Of a stretch of DNA of 35,365 nt, positions 1 to 6,404 are shown one piece after another; positions within the stretch are counted from its first letter, which is position 1, and the number at the start of each line of letters is the position of its first letter. Position numbers and translations under genes: made by a program. Below the pieces are notes generated by a model, which searched no databases, was not told the DNA's origin, and worked only from the letters and a program-made list of their open reading frames with translations. The stretch comes from a virus, in IMG/VR virus record IMGVR_UViG_3300029268_000065, positions 1-35,365 of that record; one strand, given 5' to 3'.

Positions 1-119
1 AGAGCATTGATAGTCGTGTAATGCTTGACGAGGACGGCGCTGAAAAATTACTTGGTAAAGGAGATATGCTCTTTGCGAGTGACGCAGGCATTGAACGTTT
101 ACAAGGCTTTAGTTCTTAA
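1..119 (+). CDS. FtsK/SpoIIIE-type DNA translocase, C-terminal end (5' partial)
   Basis: An open frame enters from the left edge (first full codon at position 3) and stops with TAA at 117-119. The 38 residues read SIDSRVMLDEDGAEKLLGKG followed by DMLF and a short tail. This matches the last conserved block of FtsK/SpoIIIE motor domains (the 'SR.ILD..GAE.LLG.GDML' region after the Walker motifs). The protein ends a few residues later, so there is no winged-helix gamma domain of the kind that reads KOPS or SRS sequences. The Walker motifs lie outside the window. The gene at the right edge (33924 onward) ends at the start of an FtsK domain, so this is probably the tail of that same gene in a circular genome; this is inference. 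The replication gene starts 5 bases downstream. Confidence 0.8.
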   Translation, partial: SIDSRVMLDEDGAEKLLGKGDMLFASDAGIERLQGFSS

Positions 120-123
120 TCTT

Positions 124-984
124 ATGGCAAGAGGACGCATTATTGACGCTGTAATATCGCAAAGCAGAAAGGTGAACAGTGTGAGTGACCAAGCGGCATT
201 ATTGTTCACTTGGATACAGGCTCACACTGACGATTACGGGCGCATAGAGGGAGAAAGTGAGGATATTATGTTTCTTGTGGTTCCACGTAGAGGTTGGAAC
301 GCAGAGCAGGTTGAGAGTTACCTCAAGGAACTTTGGGAAATTGGTTTGCTTAAGAAGTATCAATGTGAAAATGGCAAAAGATACTTTGAAGTATATGCCT
401 TTAATGAACATCAGATATTCAGATCAGACCGAGGAAGAAAGGAAAAATACCCTATTCCAACCGAGTTTGACAACCAGTGGTATACCACTGACACCCAAGT
501 GGGAAAATTAAGTTCGGAAACTAAGTTAAGTATAAGTAAAGTTAAGTTAAGTAAAGTTAAGGTGAAGTCGAAAGGTGCCACTGGTAAACCAGTGACCACG
601 CACGCAAAGGTTGAGGAAGTTGTTAAAACTATCACACCAAAAGAAAAGGCAGGACAATTCTTTTCAGGTGTTGAGAGCCTTAAAAACAAACAAGATGTTC
701 CTTGGCTCCAAGAGTTCTTAAACGCTATTGCTCAAAAGAATAACAATGTATCTAAGGCTGCAATTTGGAATGAGATCAAAGCGTTTGCGAATTACTGGAC
801 GGAATTAACCCATACTGGATTAAAACAGCGTTGGGAATGCCAAAAAACGTTTGAAGTTGAGCGCAGATTGATAACTTGGTTCGCAAGAGCAGGTTTCAAG
901 GACTTTAACTCAACAGGATCCTTTGCAAGGTCGGACAAAGGAAAGAATATTATCGGGTTAGACGAGGACGAAAATGCAAACTAA
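124..984 (+). CDS. Phage replication organiser / helicase-loader-like protein
   Basis: A 286-residue protein starting MARGRIIDAVISQS. Residues 1-110 resemble the winged-helix N-terminal domain of phage replisome organisers and DnaD-like primosome proteins: a small basic start, a helical block (SVSDQAALLFTWIQAHTDDY), then FEVYAFNEHQIFRSDRGRKE. The middle is a Lys/Ser/Thr-rich linker (about residues 130-190). The C-terminal part (WLQEFLNAIAQ, IKAFANYWTELT) is helical and may contact helicase or ssDNA. I chose ATG 124 because the translocase upstream stops at 119; an upstream TTG at 25 would overlap it. The gene sits next to RecT and nuclease-translocase genes if the genome is circular, which supports a replication role. 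The exact family is not certain. Confidence 0.62.
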   Translation: MARGRIIDAVISQSRKVNSVSDQAALLFTWIQAHTDDYGRIEGESEDIMFLVVPRRGWNAEQVESYLKELWEIGLLKKYQCENGKRYFEVYAFNEHQIFRSDRGRKEKYPIPTEFDNQWYTTDTQVGKLSSETKLSISKVKLSKVKVKSKGATGKPVTTHAKVEEVVKTITPKEKAGQFFSGVESLKNKQDVPWLQEFLNAIAQKNNNVSKAAIWNEIKAFANYWTELTHTGLKQRWECQKTFEVERRLITWFARAGFKDFNSTGSFARSDKGKNIIGLDEDENAN

Positions 985-1387
985 CTACAATCACCAAGAA
1001 TACGAACAAGAGGCTCAAAACCTCCTAGAACGCTCAAAATGCTATGAGGTGGTACTTTCTACCAAAGACCGCATAAAGTGCGACGCAGACGAATTGTGGC
1101 GTGTTGTGGAGGGTATTAAATCGGGTTCGCCTGTGAAGTTAAGGCAAGGATTGTTCAACCCAAGTTTTTACGTCAGTATTGTACTTGACGAAAAAAGGTT
1201 TGACGATTTCAAAGACAAAGTGTTTGGAGTGTTGAAGTCAAACAAACAATCACTTGATTATGGAAGTGGAAGTTTGCAAAAACTGCCACAATTCAGATCA
1301 ATTGCTGATATTTTCTCGGGAACGAACCTGAAAGCGCTGCAAAGTCCTGAACTTAAGCGATTAAACGGCAATGAAAAAACAACTTAA
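974..1387 (+). CDS. Hypothetical protein, early region
   Basis: A 137-residue protein that I do not recognise. It overlaps the replication gene upstream by 11 bases and the next gene by 17, so the three are translationally packed. It is soluble, with no membrane segment and no obvious motif. The N-terminal third is helical and charged (YEQEAQNLLERSKCYEVV). The middle contains an alternating hydrophobic stretch (PSFYVSIVLDEKRFDDFKD). Position suggests an accessory role in replication or early takeover. Confidence 0.6.
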   Translation: MQTNYNHQEYEQEAQNLLERSKCYEVVLSTKDRIKCDADELWRVVEGIKSGSPVKLRQGLFNPSFYVSIVLDEKRFDDFKDKVFGVLKSNKQSLDYGSGSLQKLPQFRSIADIFSGTNLKALQSPELKRLNGNEKTT

Positions 1388-1763
1388 GGATATGGTTGAG
1401 GAGTGCTTGCGGAACATTCCCGAGACACGAAACAGTGACATTACGCTTATGATTGAGATTTGGAAACGTTACTTTTCGCAGAAAGTTCGCAAAGGTGCGT
1501 CAGGTGAGGAGGGTGTTTGGCTCAAAGACCTATATGAATTGCCACGTGAGGACAACGTAAAGCGTGTCAGAGCAAAACTCAATGCACAGGGAAAGTATTA
1601 CCCTACTGACTGGAAAGTTGCAAAAGCAAGAGGTATCAAAGAGGACATTTGGCGTCAAGAACTCGGCTATCCAACAAAGGATCAGACCATTCACCCAACA
1701 AAAAGCGATAGTTATATGGACGAGCAACGCTCATTCAAAAAACCGCAATTATTCAACAATTAA
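1371..1763 (+). CDS. Hypothetical phage protein (early region)
   Basis: A 130-residue basic, helical protein beginning MKKQLKDMVEECLRNIPETR. Proteins with a similar plan (a start like 'NIPETRNSDITLMIEIWKRY' and a later stretch pairing 'VKRVRAKLNAQGKYYPTDW' with 'VAKARGIKEDIWRQ') are common next to phage replication genes, but I know no biochemical function. The start overlaps the preceding gene by 17 bases. A possible role is DNA binding, from the many Lys/Arg and the helix content. Confidence 0.6.
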   Translation: MKKQLKDMVEECLRNIPETRNSDITLMIEIWKRYFSQKVRKGASGEEGVWLKDLYELPREDNVKRVRAKLNAQGKYYPTDWKVAKARGIKEDIWRQELGYPTKDQTIHPTKSDSYMDEQRSFKKPQLFNN

Positions 1764-1773
1764 GCATTACACT

Positions 1774-1980
1774 ATGGACAAAAACACAATAGCAAATCAA
1801 TTCTTTTTAGAAATCTTTAAGGCAAACAAGCAGTTCGTCTTGGAGGCGTGGAGAGACTGGCAGGACTTTACTGAACAGGCACGCAAAGCAGACGTCAAGA
1901 AGTCATACCCTGACGGGTTCAAAGATCTTTTGGTTGAGCGTTTGGAAAAGGAAATTGTTGATAATTCACCGAAAGAATAA
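1774..1980 (+). CDS. Small hypothetical protein
   Basis: A 68-residue protein, MDKNTIANQFFLEIFKANKQ onward, entirely helical in appearance and acidic at the C terminus (VERLEKEIVDNSPKE). The chosen ATG has the context cactATG, like other starts here (acactATG at 12401). A longer frame upstream is in the shadow of the preceding gene. Function unknown. It is the last gene before the 112-base control region at 1981-2092. Confidence 0.6.
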   Translation: MDKNTIANQFFLEIFKANKQFVLEAWRDWQDFTEQARKADVKKSYPDGFKDLLVERLEKEIVDNSPKE

Positions 1981-2014
1981 GCCCTATGCCGTATAGTAGA
2001 CCTTACAGGCTAAG

Positions 2015-2023
2015 TTATCCACA
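2015..2023 (+). promoter_or_regulatory. Perfect DnaA box (TTATCCACA)
   Basis: TTATCCACA matches the high-affinity DnaA box consensus TTATNCACA. It lies in the 112-base gap between the genes ending at 1980 and starting at 2093. The same nonamer recurs only in other intergenic stretches (3602, 8972, and inverted at 32566), which argues against chance. Binding by host DnaA is inferred. Confidence 0.6.
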
Positions 2024-2043
2024 CCCTACTACTTGCAATCTTA

Positions 2044-2057
2044 TACGGCTTGCCGTA
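2044..2057. promoter_or_regulatory. Palindromic operator-like element TACGGCTTGCCGTA
   Basis: Two inverted 6-base arms TACGGC/GCCGTA flank a TT centre. The reverse complement of the same 14-mer (16 bases with flanks) occurs at 32635-32648, overlapping a strong promoter. A half site GCCGTA lies at 1988-1993 in the same gap, and others are at 3634, 21837, 32619 and 32658 (inverted). Its place upstream of the gene at 2093 suggests a repressor or activator site, or an origin element. Confidence 0.5.
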
Positions 2058-2092
2058 GAGTATAGATATTAGCAATTAAGGACAAATCGCCT

Positions 2093-2278
2093 ATGAAAAA
2101 CAAGGTAATAAAGTTCTACCGAGACAGGGTTTACGGCGTAGTAAAGTTCTACGTCAAAGAAACCGAAGTTGCAAAGGCAATCACCACCTTGACTGGTCGT
2201 AAGACCATTACCGAGGAGGATATGAAAGCGCTTGAGCAACTAGGGTTCACCTTTGAGGAGGTATTGAACGAAAAGTAA
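2093..2278 (+). CDS. Small hypothetical protein
   Basis: A 61-residue basic protein. The N terminus contains an imperfect internal echo: KVIKFYRDR followed by VVKFYVKE, encoded by similar bases. The C-terminal half is helical (ITEEDMKALEQLGFTFEEVL). The start is immediately preceded by the recurrent leader GGACAAATCGCC plus one T. The 12 leader bases at 2079-2090 are an exact complement of 12227-12238 inside the structured region downstream of the portal. Function unknown. Confidence 0.6.
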   Translation: MKNKVIKFYRDRVYGVVKFYVKETEVAKAITTLTGRKTITEEDMKALEQLGFTFEEVLNEK

Positions 2279-2313
2279 TTATTAAAAGGTTCGTTAATCA
2301 ACAAATCGCCATT

Positions 2314-2526
2314 ATGAAAACAGCACTTAAAGTCCTTATCACACTCGCAGTTGTCGTCGGTTTCCTGTTCTTGGTAAACCACGCAATCAGAGCGCAGGAA
2401 GTCGTTGACTGCAATAAACTTGTTGCACAGTCGCAAGAGTTCGCCGAGGCAGGGTTTTATATAACCTCTTGGCAGAAAGATATGTGCGACGCGCACGGTA
2501 TCAGCATTAACGCACCAGTGAAGTAA
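2314..2526 (+). CDS. Small exported or membrane-anchored protein
   Basis: A 70-residue protein with a classical N-terminal signal: Lys at 2 and 6, a hydrophobic core at residues 7-22 (VLITLAVVVGFLFLV), then a possible cleavage after Ala27. The mature part of about 43 residues has two cysteines (33 and 58) that could form a disulphide, which fits an extracytoplasmic location. ACAAATCGCC ends 3 bases before the start codon. A small exported early protein in a phage may act in superinfection exclusion or envelope modification; that is speculation from location and size only. Confidence 0.6.
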   Translation: MKTALKVLITLAVVVGFLFLVNHAIRAQEVVDCNKLVAQSQEFAEAGFYITSWQKDMCDAHGISINAPVK

Positions 2527-2531
2527 CGACT

Positions 2532-2807
2532 ATGGCAACAATAGAAGTATCAAAGTGTTGTCTCGCTGACCTTGTGGAGGACTTTAAGGACAATCCACGA
2601 GACCACCACGACCCGATAGAGATATACACCTGCGCAAAGTGCAAAAAGGAATGTGAGGTTGAGGAGGTGTGCGAGTTTTGCCTTGGCGAGGGAGAGACAA
2701 CGACAATGGAAACCGTCTATGCAGGCGAACCGCACCAAGCACCTATTGGGACGCAGAAGTGTATATGTCGCATTGACGACGACGGGGACGACAGGCAAGA
2801 GGATTAA
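2532..2807 (+). CDS. Cysteine-rich zinc-ribbon-like protein
   Basis: A 91-residue acidic protein with paired cysteines at several places: CC near residue 9, CAKCKKEC near 34-41, CEFCLGEGE near 47-55 and CIC near 77-79. The second and third groups have the CxxC spacing of zinc knuckles, and CEFCLGEGE resembles a DnaJ-type CxxCxGxG repeat. It ends in Asp/Glu-rich residues (DDDGDDRQED). Zinc binding is inferred. The start has the context acgactATGGC, identical to that of the small gene at 9357. It is tightly spaced with the preceding gene. Confidence 0.62.
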   Translation: MATIEVSKCCLADLVEDFKDNPRDHHDPIEIYTCAKCKKECEVEEVCEFCLGEGETTTMETVYAGEPHQAPIGTQKCICRIDDDGDDRQED

Positions 2808-2830
2808 AAAAATTAACTTAAAAAATCGCT

Positions 2831-2871
2831 ATGTTTAACAAACAAAATCTCGTTGACGTAGTACACGAGGA
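2831..2871 (+). repeat. Exact 41-base direct repeat, copy 1 (HU 5' end)
   Basis: Identical to 5118-5158, including all third codon positions. It covers the start codon and the first 13 codons. A 41-base match in a 35 kb sequence is far beyond chance and indicates recent duplication or recombination. Confidence 0.95.
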
Positions 2872-3136
2872 CGCAGGAGAGCATAACGTTGAAATCAAGG
2901 TCGACATTAACGGCAAGGTTCAGGCTCCCGAGTTCCGTATCTCAATTGGAGGACGCGACGTAATTATGGTCAACTCACGGGAGTACCGAAAGAACAAGGT
3001 AATGATCCTTGAACTTACAAGGGAAATCTTGCGCCACATTGACGCTGACAGCCTCATTCACGGGATTGCGGCAGTTCACGCGTCAGAAAAGCACGACATT
3101 GAGGAGTTGCTTAATGGTTTGGGTGTCGGCGCTTGA
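2831..3136 (+). CDS. Hypothetical protein with an HU-derived N terminus (mosaic gene)
   Basis: A 101-residue protein. Its first 41 bases are identical to the first 41 bases of the phage HU gene at 5118, giving the shared start MFNKQNLVDVVHE. After that point the two proteins are unrelated. The rest has a beta-like segment (VEIKVDINGKVQAPEFRIS) and a helical C terminus, with none of the HU DNA-binding arm. A second exact 23-base match (2989-3011) is shared with the YopX-like gene at 6710-6732, in frame in both (KNKVMIL). The gene therefore looks like a mosaic built from phage segments. The leader AAATCGCT touches the ATG. It ends in TGA. Function unknown. Confidence 0.65.
   Translation: MFNKQNLVDVVHEDAGEHNVEIKVDINGKVQAPEFRISIGGRDVIMVNSREYRKNKVMILELTREILRHIDADSLIHGIAAVHASEKHDIEELLNGLGVGA
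2989..3011 (+). repeat. Exact 23-base direct repeat, copy 1
   Basis: Identical to 6710-6732 in the YopX-like gene and read in the same frame in both, encoding KNKVMIL. The bases on either side differ (g/a here, c/g there). KNKVMI is near a segment typical of YopX N termini, so the YopX gene is the likelier source. Confidence 0.9.
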
Positions 3137-3165
3137 GCAAGCGTTCGGTAATCAAGAATAGGCTT

Positions 3166-3567
3166 ATGGAGGGAACACGCATACACATACTCAAGGGGAC
3201 GGGACGAAACTGCACCTGCGGCGATTGTGCGGTGTTGTACGGGGGTTCCTGCGGCACGACCAAGGACAATGACTTTATGGACAGGGTAGAAAAGGTTGCC
3301 CTCAAACTCGGAGCCAAAACCTATATCTGCAAGGCAGACATCAATCGTTTTTTGGAGGGCATACGCCCGATAATCAAGAAACGTTACAAGTGGACGAACG
3401 CGCAGTACGACGAGAAATACTATGTGTGGCTCCCATTCCTGTATATGAACGTAGGATACAGAGAGGACAGGGGGAAGCGATACGAGTATTGGGACGCACG
3501 CAGGGCGTTCAGACGTGCGCGACTGGGTGTTTTGTGGGACATAGAGCGAGGGTTCAAGGTGAAATAA
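3166..3567 (+). CDS. Hypothetical basic protein with a Cys cluster
   Basis: A 133-residue, strongly basic protein (MEGTRIHILKGTGRNCTCGD onward). The N-terminal part has four cysteines within about 18 residues (CTCGDC and GGSCG) that could bind a metal. A helical, Arg/Tyr-rich C terminus (ARRAFRRARLGVLWDIERGF) looks suited to nucleic acid binding. I chose ATG 3166 (context ggcttATG, as at 6678). An in-frame TTG at 3133 would overlap the stop of the previous gene and add 11 residues. It is the last gene before a strong terminator. Confidence 0.6.
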   Translation: MEGTRIHILKGTGRNCTCGDCAVLYGGSCGTTKDNDFMDRVEKVALKLGAKTYICKADINRFLEGIRPIIKKRYKWTNAQYDEKYYVWLPFLYMNVGYREDRGKRYEYWDARRAFRRARLGVLWDIERGFKVK

Positions 3568-3568
3568 C

Positions 3569-3603
3569 AAAGAGCGCTTAAATAAAAGGCGCTCTTTTCT
3601 TTT
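3569..3603 (+). terminator. Intrinsic terminator after the early block
   Basis: AAAGAGCGC (3569-3577) pairs perfectly with GCGCTCTTT (3589-3597) around an A-rich loop and is followed by TCTTTT. It directly follows the stop at 3565-3567 and precedes the promoter of the small terminase gene. Confidence 0.85.
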
Positions 3604-3610
3604 ATCCACA
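3602..3610 (+). promoter_or_regulatory. Perfect DnaA box (TTATCCACA)
   Basis: Exact TTATCCACA overlapping the end of the terminator, about 46 bases upstream of the -10 element at 3656. One of four exact copies, all outside genes. Confidence 0.6.
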
Positions 3611-3632
3611 GGAATAAGGTTTTTATTTTTCC

Positions 3633-3661
3633 TGCCGTAGGAGTATGCTTTGTAGTATCAT
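3633..3661 (+). promoter_or_regulatory. Promoter of the packaging operon
   Basis: A TATCAT -10 at 3656-3661 lies 17 bases after TGCCGT (3633-3638), which also carries the GCCGTA half site seen in other control regions. Only 7 bases separate the -10 from ATG 3669, so the transcript would start at or next to the start codon (leaderless). The ATG at 3645 lies inside the promoter and is therefore unlikely to be the start. Confidence 0.5.
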
Positions 3662-3668
3662 TCACTCT

Positions 3669-4268
3669 ATGGCTACTAAGAGCAATAAAACTAAAAAGAG
3701 CAAAGTTGTTGAACCTCAAACAAAGGCTAAAACAAAAGAGAAAAAGGACTTTCCAATTCCTGTTAAGAGGAATATAAAGCACGAGAAAGTAATTAAAGAG
3801 GTGGTGGAGAATGGTGGAAGTGTGAGTAAGGCTATGAGAAACGTTGGTTACTCTGACGCTTACGCCAAAAACCCTCAAAAACTTAAGAACCTCAAAGGGT
3901 TCAAACAATTGCTTGAGTATTATTTGCCCGAGGGTAAGTTGCTTGAGATACACGACAGACAGTTGGACAGTTGGAAACTGCAATCAATGCTGTTTCAAAA
4001 GCAGGTTGACGACGAAACCATTTTTGAGCTTATGGAGAGCGTACAGTGCGTGGTTAAAAAGGTCGTTGAGATACCAACGGGCAAGCTCGTGTTCTATATT
4101 CAGCCTGATAACCAGTCTCGTAACAAAGCCCTTGAGTTGGGGCTTAAACTGCATAAGCGCCTTACTGACAAGGTTGAGGTCGTTGATAAGACGCCTTACG
4201 CACAGCTCTCGGACGCAGAGCTTGCGGAGAGGATCAAAAAGAATAAGAACTTTTTTAAGAAAAAGTAA
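3669..4268 (+). CDS. terS: Terminase small subunit (predicted)
   Basis: A 199-residue, very basic protein. A Lys-rich tail (residues 1-40) precedes a helix-turn-helix region (EVVENGGSVSKAMRNVGYSD followed by AYAKNPQKL), which fits small terminase subunits that recognise phage DNA for packaging. Next is a helical block (YYLPEGKLLEIHDRQLDSWK) of the kind that forms the oligomer, and the C terminus is basic (RIKKNKNFFKKK). It begins the operon that ends with the large subunit, but five to seven genes intervene, which is unusual. The assignment rests on the HTH, size and context rather than a strong sequence match. Confidence 0.65.
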   Translation: MATKSNKTKKSKVVEPQTKAKTKEKKDFPIPVKRNIKHEKVIKEVVENGGSVSKAMRNVGYSDAYAKNPQKLKNLKGFKQLLEYYLPEGKLLEIHDRQLDSWKLQSMLFQKQVDDETIFELMESVQCVVKKVVEIPTGKLVFYIQPDNQSRNKALELGLKLHKRLTDKVEVVDKTPYAQLSDAELAERIKKNKNFFKKK

Positions 4269-4299
4269 TATACCAAACTTAAACAATAACAAATCGCCT

Positions 4300-4920
4300 A
4301 TGAGTTCATACCAAAAACAAACCAAACACCCCATTACTGGCGTCGCAGAACGTGCAGAATGGCTTGACGATTATTTCGGTCAGCACAACTACGGTGTGCG
4401 TTTTCCCTCTGACGGCAAGGTGTTCCGAGTAGACGAGTTTAATTGGAGTACCAACCCACAGACACTTGCCTTTGAGGGAGTGTTGAACGTGAGTACCCCA
4501 ACTGTTGAACAAACAGAGAAAGGAGATCGCTTTGCAAATCCTATGCACGAGGTTGAGCGAGGTGAGGACGGCAAGGTAACAACCACAACCAAGCACGAGG
4601 ACGGGCGCCAAGACGTCAAAATTGAGGTTACACGGCTTGATCTCAAAGACCCGACACCCGAGGACAAAGCGTCAGCACAGGCGATTGAGGAGGCAATGGC
4701 AAAGAAAATCGTTACCGTCGTTGTGATCCACAAGCCAACCAACGAAAGCGTTACATTCTCAAGCCCTTTACCTCTTGTACGGAAACGTGCAGAGGAGGTC
4801 GTTAAGGTATACAACAAGCGTCTTGCTGAAAAGATAGGCGTTCAAGGCGCCGAGGCACCTACCTCGGAGTTTTGTGTTGTTGAGTTTGACGCAGGACAGG
4901 TAAGAGTAACAAGCCTATGA
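4300..4920 (+). CDS. Hypothetical protein in packaging operon
   Basis: A 206-residue acidic protein, MSSYQKQTKHPITGVAERAE onward, not recognised. It has no membrane segments. A beta-rich middle (VTTTTKHEDGRQDVKIEVTR, later KIVTVVVIHKP) is followed by a helix (PLVRKRAEEVVKVYNKRLAE). The start follows AACAAATCGCC plus T, one of the six leader-abutted starts. A longer frame upstream overlaps terS and is rejected. The next gene overlaps its stop codon by 4 bases (ATGA). Confidence 0.62.
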   Translation: MSSYQKQTKHPITGVAERAEWLDDYFGQHNYGVRFPSDGKVFRVDEFNWSTNPQTLAFEGVLNVSTPTVEQTEKGDRFANPMHEVERGEDGKVTTTTKHEDGRQDVKIEVTRLDLKDPTPEDKASAQAIEEAMAKKIVTVVVIHKPTNESVTFSSPLPLVRKRAEEVVKVYNKRLAEKIGVQGAEAPTSEFCVVEFDAGQVRVTSL

Positions 4921-5108
4921 GAAAAAGGTTTGATTACTTAGTGCTTGATATTTATATGTTCTTTGAAAGTCTTGTTTGGACGATCACTGACTTATTGAGA
5001 GCAAGCAGAATGAGACATACCAAGCGTATGCACGACAGGTATAAACCACCTGTTGCCGAGGACACTGACCAAGCCGAGGCTATTATTAGCGGTCAAGATA
5101 ACAATTAA
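4917..5108 (+). CDS. Small hypothetical protein with a hydrophobic/amphipathic N terminus
   Basis: A 63-residue protein, coupled to the previous gene by an ATGA overlap. Residues 6-27 (DYLVLDIYMFFESLVWTITD) are hydrophobic with interspersed acids and could lie on a membrane. The centre is basic (RASRMRHTKRMHDRYK) and the tail acidic. Function unknown. Confidence 0.55.
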   Translation: MRKRFDYLVLDIYMFFESLVWTITDLLRASRMRHTKRMHDRYKPPVAEDTDQAEAIISGQDNN

Positions 5109-5117
5109 CACAATCGT

Positions 5118-5158
5118 ATGTTTAACAAACAAAATCTCGTTGACGTAGTACACGAGGA
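5118..5158 (+). repeat. Exact 41-base direct repeat, copy 2 (likely source)
   Basis: The 5' end of the HU gene, identical to 2831-2871. Here the encoded residues continue as a normal HU helix, so this copy is the likely source. Confidence 0.95.
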
Positions 5159-5399
5159 AAACGGAGGCTCACGAGCAGGTGCCGAGAGAACTGTTGACCT
5201 CGTACTTGAGACAATCAAGGATCAGGTACACGGAGGCGAAAAGGTAAGCCTTGCAGGGTTCGGTATCTTTACCAAAAAGGATATGAAAGCAAAGACTGCT
5301 CGTAATCCACGCACAGGTGAGGCGGTGAAGGTTCCTGCTCACAGCAAGGCAAAGTTCACGCCTGCAAAGGGTTTCAAGGAGCTTATTAACAGCAAGTAA
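5118..5399 (+). CDS. hup: HU/IHF-family DNA-binding protein
   Basis: A 93-residue protein of typical HU length. The N terminus forms the helical dimer body (TVDLVLETIKDQVHGGEKVS). The beta arm is recognisable from FGIFTKKDMKAKTARNPRTG, followed by the family ending around P-x-x-K-x-KF-x-P-x-K-x-FK. HU bends DNA without strong sequence preference. In a phage it could compact phage DNA, support replication initiation at DnaA boxes, or assist packaging, where terminase partners often use IHF or HU; its place between terS and terL fits the last. The first 41 bases are duplicated at 2831. The leader CAATCGT touches the ATG. Confidence 0.92.
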   Translation: MFNKQNLVDVVHEENGGSRAGAERTVDLVLETIKDQVHGGEKVSLAGFGIFTKKDMKAKTARNPRTGEAVKVPAHSKAKFTPAKGFKELINSK

Positions 5400-5416
5400 T
5401 TAACCAACAAATCGCT

Positions 5417-5713
5417 ATGTCTGAAACACGCAAGCAAGACCAATACAAAATCTATACGTTGTACAACAACGTTGTGGTTCCTATTGGCAAGAAAGACGGC
5501 AAAGAGATAACACGAACTGATCGTGTGCCTCTTGCTATCTTTGACGATAAGAAAGCTCTTGAGACGTACCAAAAGAAATCAGAGTATATAAAACCGTCCT
5601 TTGAGGTCGTTGAGGATTGGGTTGAGTTCAAGCCAAGCGCTGATCGGTTCTCATTACCATTTAACCCTGCCCCACTTGTGAGTGGAGAGCCAAACGACAA
5701 TGGAACTAATTAA
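5417..5713 (+). CDS. Hypothetical protein
   Basis: A 98-residue protein, MSETRKQDQYKIYTLYNNVV onward. A beta-hairpin-like start (KIYTLYNNVVVPIGKK) and a helix (DKKALETYQKKSEYIK) are visible; nothing identifies its function. CAAATCGCT directly precedes the ATG. It overlaps the peptide deformylase gene by 14 bases, so the two are probably translated together. Confidence 0.6.
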   Translation: MSETRKQDQYKIYTLYNNVVVPIGKKDGKEITRTDRVPLAIFDDKKALETYQKKSEYIKPSFEVVEDWVEFKPSADRFSLPFNPAPLVSGEPNDNGTN

Positions 5714-6404
5714 ACCCCACCACAAGCCGTCAGAGCGTGTTACGCGCAAGAACCTAGCCCGAGCGTATGCAGAGGCTAAAGCGCTTGCCACGTTCCTTGA
5801 GGAGGGCAACAAGGCAGGTTTCACGGGAAACTGTAAGTCGGCTGTCGCTATAAGCCACTGTCAGGTGTCCGAGGAACCGCTTGCGATGTTCGCTATCTCA
5901 AGTGAGTTGGTTGCAAAAAGTCAGAAGCACACGCGCCAACAGAACGGTAAAAACTTTTACTTCCCTGCTCAAGTGATATTCAACGCCGAAGTGATTGAGG
6001 CTATGGACGAGGTTGAACGTCTTGTGCCTAAGCGTGAAATGAAACGCAAGCCAAACAGCCACGAGTATGAGGCGATCCTTACCCGAGAGTATAAGTTCGT
6101 TACCAACCTGATTGACGTGCCTGACGCTTGTATGTCGTATCCTGACCGTACCAAAAAGAATACGAGCCGTTACCACACAATCAAGGTGAGGTATCAGATA
6201 ATGCGCTCACTCTTTGGTTTCAAGTATCTCAAGACAGTTACCGAGGAAGTTGAGGCGCTCAAGGCTCACATATTCCAACACGAGATTGACCACGCTTACG
6301 GTATGGATATGTACTTTGGGTATGGTGATCGTAATGATCGCAAGCCCGAGAAACCTTATAAGAACATAGGCTCAACAAAGCCTGTTAACGCTACAAAGCA
6401 ATGA
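5700..6404 (+). CDS. def: Peptide deformylase-like protein (divergent)
   Basis: A 234-residue protein. Three landmarks of peptide deformylase appear in order: a GxxxSAVA stretch near residues 43-50 where the family has GxGLAAxQ; DACMSYPD with Cys144 where the family has EGCLS; and HEIDH at residues 194-198, the zinc-binding HExxH motif with Glu195 as catalytic base. The enzyme removes the formyl group from nascent N-terminal methionine. Viral versions are known in cyanophages and vibriophages, often shorter than the host enzyme. This one is longer and diverged in motifs 1 and 2, so activity is probable but unproven. I prefer ATG 5700 to GTG 5682. The next gene overlaps by 4 bases (ATGA). Confidence 0.75.
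   Translation: MELIKPHHKPSERVTRKNLARAYAEAKALATFLEEGNKAGFTGNCKSAVAISHCQVSEEPLAMFAISSELVAKSQKHTRQQNGKNFYFPAQVIFNAEVIEAMDEVERLVPKREMKRKPNSHEYEAILTREYKFVTNLIDVPDACMSYPDRTKKNTSRYHTIKVRYQIMRSLFGFKYLKTVTEEVEALKAHIFQHEIDHAYGMDMYFGYGDRNDRKPEKPYKNIGSTKPVNATKQ

Noticed and set aside
25-123. TTG start for the replication gene
   Set aside because: The bases encode the end of the FtsK-type protein in another frame, which stops at 119. ATG 124 is properly placed.
3131-3140. TGA recoding as seen in some candidate-phyla bacteria
   Set aside because: Genes end cleanly at TGA (3134-3136, 4918-4920) with the next gene starting at once, and no long frame needs TGA read-through.
3645-3668. Upstream ATG for the small terminase
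   Set aside because: It lies in the promoter between the -35-like TGCCGT and the -10 TATCAT. The downstream ATG at 3669 fits a leaderless start.
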